In this document: one piece after another, positions 7,016 to 10,028 of the stretch | Numbering within the stretch: the first letter of the stretch is position 1 | How the letters are laid out: every line of letters starts with the position of its first letter | Source: Sideroxydans sp. | Lineage (GTDB): Bacteria > Pseudomonadota > Gammaproteobacteria > Burkholderiales > Gallionellaceae | Assembly: GCA_020057805.1 (NCBI GenBank) | Contig: JAGVFD010000220.1 | Coordinates: forward strand, 1 to 10,028 | Direction of reading: 5' to 3' | DNA: 10,028 nucleotides | Notes under the pieces: generated by a model | The model's input: the letters and a program-made list of their open reading frames with translations, nothing else | Databases searched by the model: none | Told to the model about the DNA's origin: nothing | Position numbers and translations under genes: made by a program

Positions 7016-7444
7016 TCAAGTTCGTTGCCATAGTTGGGCTAGGCCAACTAAATATGTCAGGCCAATGATCATGCAAATGGTCGATGTGACAATCCAAAAC
7101 GTATCGCTATTGCCCGGAAACAAGGGCTTAAGCAGTGGGAAGGCAAGGGCTCGCACCAAATAGATGATGGCGATAACTGCCAGTGTTTGCCGTAGATAGG
7201 GCAATGGTGCGATCACCCCCGATCCTGACAATGCGTAAATCCCCCAGCCAGACAATACGACGCCAATCACAAATGCGATGACTGGTGGATACCAATGCCC
7301 TGCTGCGGACATACTCACAATAGGCTCTCCCGCGCCGAGCAGTCTGAATCCATTTGCGCCCCAAACGATACAGGCGAAATGCAATGCCGCCGCCGTAAAA
7401 CTAAACGTTGCACCAAACAGAAGCGGGATGTTGTAGGTAGGCAC
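7016..7444 (-). CDS. Small four-helix membrane protein of unknown function
   Basis: I do not recognise a named function. The 142-residue product is strongly hydrophobic, with four likely membrane helices: about 7-31 (LLFGATFSFTAAALHFACIVWG), 52-75 (PPVIAFVIGVVLSGWGIYALSG), 84-107 (LRQTLAVIAIIYLVRALAFPL) and 113-138 (FWIVTSTICMIIGLTYLVGLAQLW). A conserved-looking loop, GANGFRLLGAGEPIV, lies between helices 1 and 2. The frame runs two codons further up to a TTG at 7450, but GGAG sits seven bases before the GTG at 7444, so GTG is the better start. Two GyrI-like proteins flank it: the AraC-type regulator 32 bp upstream and the stand-alone protein 68 bp downstream. Export, permeability or sensing of the same ligand is possible, but the sequence shows no transporter motif. 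Confidence 0.72.
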   Translation of the reverse strand: MPTYNIPLLFGATFSFTAAALHFACIVWGANGFRLLGAGEPIVSMSAAGHWYPPVIAFVIGVVLSGWGIYALSGSGVIAPLPYLRQTLAVIAIIYLVRALAFPLLKPLFPGNSDTFWIVTSTICMIIGLTYLVGLAQLWQRT

Positions 7445-7476
7445 AGTCAAACTCCTTTGATGATCAAGTCAAGACA

Positions 7477-8349
7477 TCAGGCCATTGGAATGTAGATATC
7501 CGTTAGCAGGTCTTCAGGGGCGGTGTCCAATGGCGTATTGAGATATTCCTCAAACGGCGGCGCATCACGCAACTCACATCCTGATTGCAGCAGCCAGGTT
7601 CCAAACAGCCATTCATAAGCAGCTGACAAGCCCACATAAGAACCGCGATGTTGCAACACCGCATACTTCCCGCCAGCAATAGTGACGCGCTCCAACGGAG
7701 GTTCAAGCACGCACGTTTTGTTAATCGAGAAGCAGGCGCGTGAACGTAATTGAGCTTCTTCTACGGACGCAGGGTCATCGTAGTAAAGGGCAATCATCCG
7801 GCTGTCTTGGTCAAGTAAATTGCGCGCGCCCAACCAACCCCCAAGTTGATCGAAAGCCTGATTAATCTGCAAATACGAGCCACTATGGTTGGCACTGACC
7901 ACCTCCAGATTGGGAATGGTTTTATAGCTAATGTCATACATGTCGAAATTCTTTTCCGTAACACCAGCTTGGTATCTGGCATGGCTCCCATGAGTTCTAT
8001 ATCGAGCTGGCGGCATGCCATAAATCGTGCTGAAGACGCGCGTGAACGATTGGACGTTCTTGTAACCCGCCTGCCTTGAAATTTCTTCGACTGACCGAGT
8101 TGATTGAACGAGTTGGCTGGCTGCTCGATGCAAACGTAATCTACGCACCGTAGTGGTGACGGTCTCACCACGTACCGCACGATAGATACGATGAAAATGG
8201 TACGGCGATAGATAGGCGACTTCGGCCAAACTATTCAAATCTAACTCATCATCCAGATGGGCGTAGATGTAGGCAGCCACCCGCGATAGACGTTCGTCGT
8301 AATTGATGTATTTCGAGGCAATTTCCATGAAGCCCTGTGCATTTTTCAT
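7477..8349 (-). CDS. AraC-family regulator with C-terminal GyrI-like effector domain
   Basis: This transcription factor carries its DNA-binding domain first. Two helix-turn-helix units span about residues 17-118 (ERLSRVAAYIYAHLDDELDLNSLAEVAYLSPYHFHRIYRA, then VEEISRQAGYKNVQSFTRVFSTIYGMPPARYR). The rest (about 135-290) is a GyrI-like effector-binding domain with a family-typical core, VTIAGGKYAVLQHRGSYVGLSAAYEWLFGTWL. This Rob-like order, AraC first and then GyrI-like, fits a regulator answering to a small hydrophobic or cationic ligand. The ATG at 8349 gives 290 residues. A TTG lies two codons upstream and another ATG, preceded by CAGGG, at 8328; none has a strong ribosome binding site. It heads the cassette and probably controls the membrane protein and GyrI-like gene behind it, and perhaps itself through the inverted repeat at 8377-8389. 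Confidence 0.88.
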   Translation of the reverse strand: MKNAQGFMEIASKYINYDERLSRVAAYIYAHLDDELDLNSLAEVAYLSPYHFHRIYRAVRGETVTTTVRRLRLHRAASQLVQSTRSVEEISRQAGYKNVQSFTRVFSTIYGMPPARYRTHGSHARYQAGVTEKNFDMYDISYKTIPNLEVVSANHSGSYLQINQAFDQLGGWLGARNLLDQDSRMIALYYDDPASVEEAQLRSRACFSINKTCVLEPPLERVTIAGGKYAVLQHRGSYVGLSAAYEWLFGTWLLQSGCELRDAPPFEEYLNTPLDTAPEDLLTDIYIPMA

Positions 8350-8376
8350 TAGCAATACGGCATTTAATCATGTCTC

Positions 8377-8389
8377 GATTTAACAAATC
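8377..8389. promoter_or_regulatory. Inverted repeat upstream of the AraC-type regulator
   Basis: GATTT and AAATC surround AAC, 28 bases before the regulator's ATG. On the minus strand it contains TTAAAT, a weak -10-like match. It is a candidate operator or promoter element. At only five bases per arm, chance is a real alternative. Confidence 0.25.
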
Positions 8390-8417
8390 TTGCGGAGTTT
8401 GCCCACGCTTCCAATGC

Positions 8418-8525
8418 CCTCTCCCGAGCGTGTGTTGTTGGCACTTCAGCGCCGTACAACCACGGCCTACCCCTTGCGGGTGTAACCCTCCCCCGCTTTG
8501 CGGGAGAGCGGACGAACGAGAAGGG
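8418..8525. repeat. Composite palindromic intergenic element, degenerate REP-like copy
   Basis: The gap of about 250 bases between the regulator and the next gene pair holds no credible gene. Its middle is built of palindrome pieces. CCCTCTCCCG (8418-8427) matches the left arm of the surA-pdxA repeat. CTCCCCCGC (8488-8496) pairs with GCGGGAGAG (8500-8508) around TTT with one C-A mismatch. In between, ACCC and GGGT form a small stem (8469-8481), and GTTGT and ACAAC lie further left (8435-8460). It looks like a decayed or compound member of the same repeat family. Confidence 0.5.
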
Positions 8526-8530
8526 CAATC

Positions 8531-8558
8531 TTTAATTCAAGTCGCTTTCGGGTAGAAT
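8531..8558 (+). promoter_or_regulatory. Candidate promoter for the second toxin-antitoxin pair
   Basis: TAGAAT at 8553-8558 is a 5/6 match to the -10 consensus. The -35 candidate TTTAAT (8531-8536, spacing 16) is weak. Transcription would begin near 8565, ahead of the palindrome at 8578-8589. Confidence 0.35.
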
Positions 8559-8577
8559 CACGCCCTATCGTTGCCAA

Positions 8578-8589
8578 CCTAAATTTAGG
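8578..8589. promoter_or_regulatory. Perfect 12-bp palindrome over the antitoxin ribosome binding site
   Basis: CCTAAATTTAGG is a perfect palindrome, and its right end forms most of the AGGA (8587-8590) that serves the ATG at 8598. It sits between the candidate promoter and the first codon. This is the place expected for an operator bound by the toxin-antitoxin complex, although no binding is shown by the sequence itself. Confidence 0.45.
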
Positions 8590-8597
8590 AAATTCAC

Positions 8598-8804
8598 ATG
8601 GGCAAGCAAGAAATCATTTCCATGGCATTGCAACTCAAAGCGGCTGAACGCTACGAAGTTGCAGAGCAAATCATGCAGAGTTTAGATAAGTGCGACCCAG
8701 AAATTGATGGCGTATGGGCGGACGAGGCCCAGCATAGAGCAAAAGCCTGTGATGCAGGACATATGAAAACCGTTGCATTTGAAGATGTCTTCAGCACCAA
8801 ATAA
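8598..8804 (+). CDS. Addiction-module antitoxin, PF09720/TIGR02574 type
   Basis: This 68-residue protein matches the short unstable-antitoxin family paired with RelE/ParE toxins. It has an N-terminal helix, QEIISMALQLKAAERYEVAEQIMQSLD (the family pattern of a long helix with a L..ER...AE.ll.SLD core), then DPEIDGVWADEAQHRAKACDAGHMKTVAFEDVF, where W.DEA..R and the G...... .V..E.VF tail are typical. In the cell it should mask the toxin by wrapping its C-terminal strand around it. AGGA stands seven bases before the ATG. Its TAA overlaps the toxin ATG by one base, so translation is coupled. Whether this small type binds DNA is uncertain. Confidence 0.85.
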   Translation: MGKQEIISMALQLKAAERYEVAEQIMQSLDKCDPEIDGVWADEAQHRAKACDAGHMKTVAFEDVFSTK

Positions 8805-9103
8805 TGCGCATTCGATTTGCCGAAGCGGCACACGATGAATTAAATGACGCATGTGAATGGTTAGAACATCAACAAGCAGGACTAGGGGTACGTTTCAAGC
8901 GTGATGTACGCGAGGCCGCCCTGCTGATTGCCAAAGCACCGCTGTTATTCCCCGTTGAACTAGAGGATGTGCGGCGTTACGTAATGAATCGATTTTCTTA
9001 TACTTTGCGTTATGTGGTGCGCGGTGAAGAAATTTGGATAATGGCTGTTTCCCATCAACATCGTCGCCCCGATTACTGGGTGAACCGAACTCAAGAGCAA
9101 TAA
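8804..9103 (+). CDS. RelE/ParE superfamily toxin
   Basis: This 99-residue toxin has the PF05016 layout: MRIRFAEAAHDELNDACEWLEHQQAGLGVRFKRDV (first strand and two helices), then the sheet region LFPVELEDVRRYVMNRFSYTLRYVVRGEEIWIMAVSHQHRRPDYW. The ending AVSHQHRRPDYW is characteristic of toxins paired with PF09720 antitoxins. Length is normal and no damage is seen, so it is likely active. The family contains both ribosome-dependent mRNA nucleases (RelE) and gyrase inhibitors (ParE); the sequence does not settle which, though the fold details look closer to ParE. The gene overlaps the antitoxin by one base, and thiD starts 5 bp after its stop. Confidence 0.88.
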   Translation: MRIRFAEAAHDELNDACEWLEHQQAGLGVRFKRDVREAALLIAKAPLLFPVELEDVRRYVMNRFSYTLRYVVRGEEIWIMAVSHQHRRPDYWVNRTQEQ

Positions 9104-9108
9104 AAATT

Positions 9109-9954
9109 ATGGCCGACATCCCTCCTATCGTTCTCACCTTTGCCGCTACCGATCCGAGCTGCGGTGCGGGTATGCAAGCTGACATTCTCACCATCGCCAG
9201 CATGGGCTGTCATCCCCTCTCCGTTATCACAGCCATCACGGTGCAGGATTCCAGCGGGGTGGATGACATTCAGGCGATTGATTCGGATTGGGTGGTTGAC
9301 CAAGCGCGCACCGTGTTGGAAGACATGCCTGTCGCCGCATTCAAAATTGGCTTGCTGGGCAGCATCGAAAATATTGCCGCCATTGCAGAAGTTATTTCTG
9401 ACTACCCTGACATCCCGCTGGTGTTTGACCCCGTGTTGGCTTCTGGACGTGGTGATGAGTTGGCGAATGAAGACATGCTGGATGCGATGCGCGAGTTGTT
9501 GTTGCCGCAGACCACCATCCTCACACCGAACAGCATGGAAGCGCGGCGTTTAATTATTGATGAAGACAACGATTCCGACGATCCCAATTTGGCCGAGAGC
9601 GCCAAGCGCATTTTGTTGCTTGGGTGCGAGTACGTGCTCATCACTGGTACACACGAGAACACCCCTAAAGTCATTAATACTTTGTACGGTGAACGCGGGT
9701 TGGTCCGCGCCGACACGTGGCCACGTTTGCCGGGTATTTATCACGGCTCGGGTTGCACCTTGGCTTCTGCTATCGCCGCGTTACTGGCGAATGGTTTATC
9801 GATGGAAGATGCCGTGCACGAAGCGCAGGAATACACCTGGGAAGCCCTGAAATACGGTTTCCGTCCTGGCATGGGACAGCACATTCCTGATCGCTTGTTC
9901 TGGGCGCGTGATGAAGATGGCGATGAAAAAGACGGTGAAGAGACTCGTCACTAG
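9109..9954 (+). CDS. thiD: Hydroxymethylpyrimidine/phosphomethylpyrimidine kinase ThiD
   Basis: ThiD phosphorylates hydroxymethylpyrimidine and then its monophosphate, giving the pyrimidine diphosphate that ThiE joins to the thiazole in thiamine synthesis. The 281-residue ribokinase-fold protein shows FAATDPSCGAGMQADI (D25), TAITVQDS (Q46, matching the pyrimidine-stacking Gln44 of Salmonella ThiD), KIGLLGS, VFDPVLAS, LTPNSMEA, LITGTHE, and the anion-hole motif HGSGCTLASAIA with catalytic C216. The last 14 or so residues are highly acidic (DEDGDEKDGEETRH), a tail not needed for the fold. The frame is open 25 codons further up, but that extension lies inside the toxin gene and resembles nothing, so ATG 9109 is chosen. 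It has no clear ribosome binding site and may depend on coupling to the toxin gene five bases upstream. Confidence 0.94.
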   Translation: MADIPPIVLTFAATDPSCGAGMQADILTIASMGCHPLSVITAITVQDSSGVDDIQAIDSDWVVDQARTVLEDMPVAAFKIGLLGSIENIAAIAEVISDYPDIPLVFDPVLASGRGDELANEDMLDAMRELLLPQTTILTPNSMEARRLIIDEDNDSDDPNLAESAKRILLLGCEYVLITGTHENTPKVINTLYGERGLVRADTWPRLPGIYHGSGCTLASAIAALLANGLSMEDAVHEAQEYTWEALKYGFRPGMGQHIPDRLFWARDEDGDEKDGEETRH

Positions 9955-10001
9955 TTCGTCATTTTATCTTTTCGATAAATCTAAACACACCCTAGCTCGT
10001 C

Positions 10002-10021
10002 ATACCGGCGCAGGCCGGTAT
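10002..10021. repeat. dRS3-like inverted repeat at the window edge
   Basis: ATACCGGC and GCCGGTAT form a perfect 8-bp inverted repeat around GCAG, within the longer frame CGTC...CCAG. Such TCATnCCnnC...GGnATCCAG palindromes are abundant short intergenic repeats in Proteobacteria; the Neisseria dRS3 elements are the best-known relatives. The window ends seven bases later, so further copies cannot be seen. Confidence 0.6.
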
Positions 10022-10028
10022 CCAGATA

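Noticed and set aside
7445..7450. TTG start for the small membrane protein
   Set aside because: The GGAG would be only one base away; the GTG at 7444 has the right spacing of seven.
8337..8555. A 72-codon plus-strand frame rich in cysteine and proline
   Set aside because: It runs through the palindromic repeat and the start of the regulator gene; cysteine and proline codons come from the C-rich repeat, and there is no ribosome binding site.
9034..9108. 25-codon N-terminal extension of ThiD
   Set aside because: It overlaps the end of the toxin gene in another frame, and the family begins at the residues after ATG 9109.
9963..9979. TTTATC/GATAAA stem after thiD as an intrinsic terminator
   Set aside because: Six AT-rich pairs with no GC core and no following T run; too weak to call.
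1..10028. CRISPR array, tRNA, rRNA, transposase or integrase
   Set aside because: No regularly spaced repeats, cloverleaf-like segments or matching protein motifs were seen on either strand.

Overview
The window looks like chromosomal DNA of a betaproteobacterium, probably in or near Nitrosomonadales (Gallionella-like or Methylophilus-like). This is an inference from gene order and protein style: an AmgK-type sugar kinase diverges from lptD, followed by the conserved envelope and vitamin run lptD-surA-pdxA-rsmA. No rRNA, tRNA or CRISPR is visible.

Bases 1-230 hold the 5' end of amgK on the minus strand, a cell-wall recycling kinase. A 60-bp divergent promoter region follows. Then come lptD (LPS insertion into the outer membrane), surA (periplasmic chaperone for outer-membrane proteins including LptD), pdxA (pyridoxal phosphate synthesis) and rsmA (16S rRNA dimethylation). 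Two departures from the bare locus stand out. Two back-to-back hairpins, the second a REP-like GC-rich palindrome, sit between surA and pdxA, and the pdxA ribosome binding site lies in the tail of that palindrome. A DUF433/DUF5615 toxin-antitoxin pair with its own promoter is lodged between pdxA and rsmA and is bracketed by an imperfect 14/15-base direct repeat.

After rsmA, a three-gene minus-strand cassette (bases 8349 down to 6342) encodes an AraC-type regulator with a C-terminal GyrI-like ligand domain, a small four-helix membrane protein of unknown function, and a stand-alone GyrI-like domain protein. Two ligand-binding proteins of one superfamily flank a membrane protein, which suggests a small-molecule sensing and protection unit.

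Bases 8350-8597 are intergenic, with a degenerate second copy of the REP-like palindrome and a candidate promoter. A perfect 12-bp palindrome there overlaps the ribosome binding site of a second toxin-antitoxin pair (PF09720-type antitoxin and RelE/ParE toxin). thiD (thiamine pyrimidine kinase) begins only 5 bp after the toxin gene and may be read from the same transcript. The window ends in a dRS3-like inverted repeat.

Overall, housekeeping genes (amgK, lptD-surA-pdxA-rsmA, thiD) are interrupted by accessory modules and short palindromic repeats. I see no transposase or integrase. The least-described items are the direct repeats around the first toxin-antitoxin module, the 31-codon ORF overlapping the rsmA start, and the AraC-GyrI/membrane/GyrI-like cassette.
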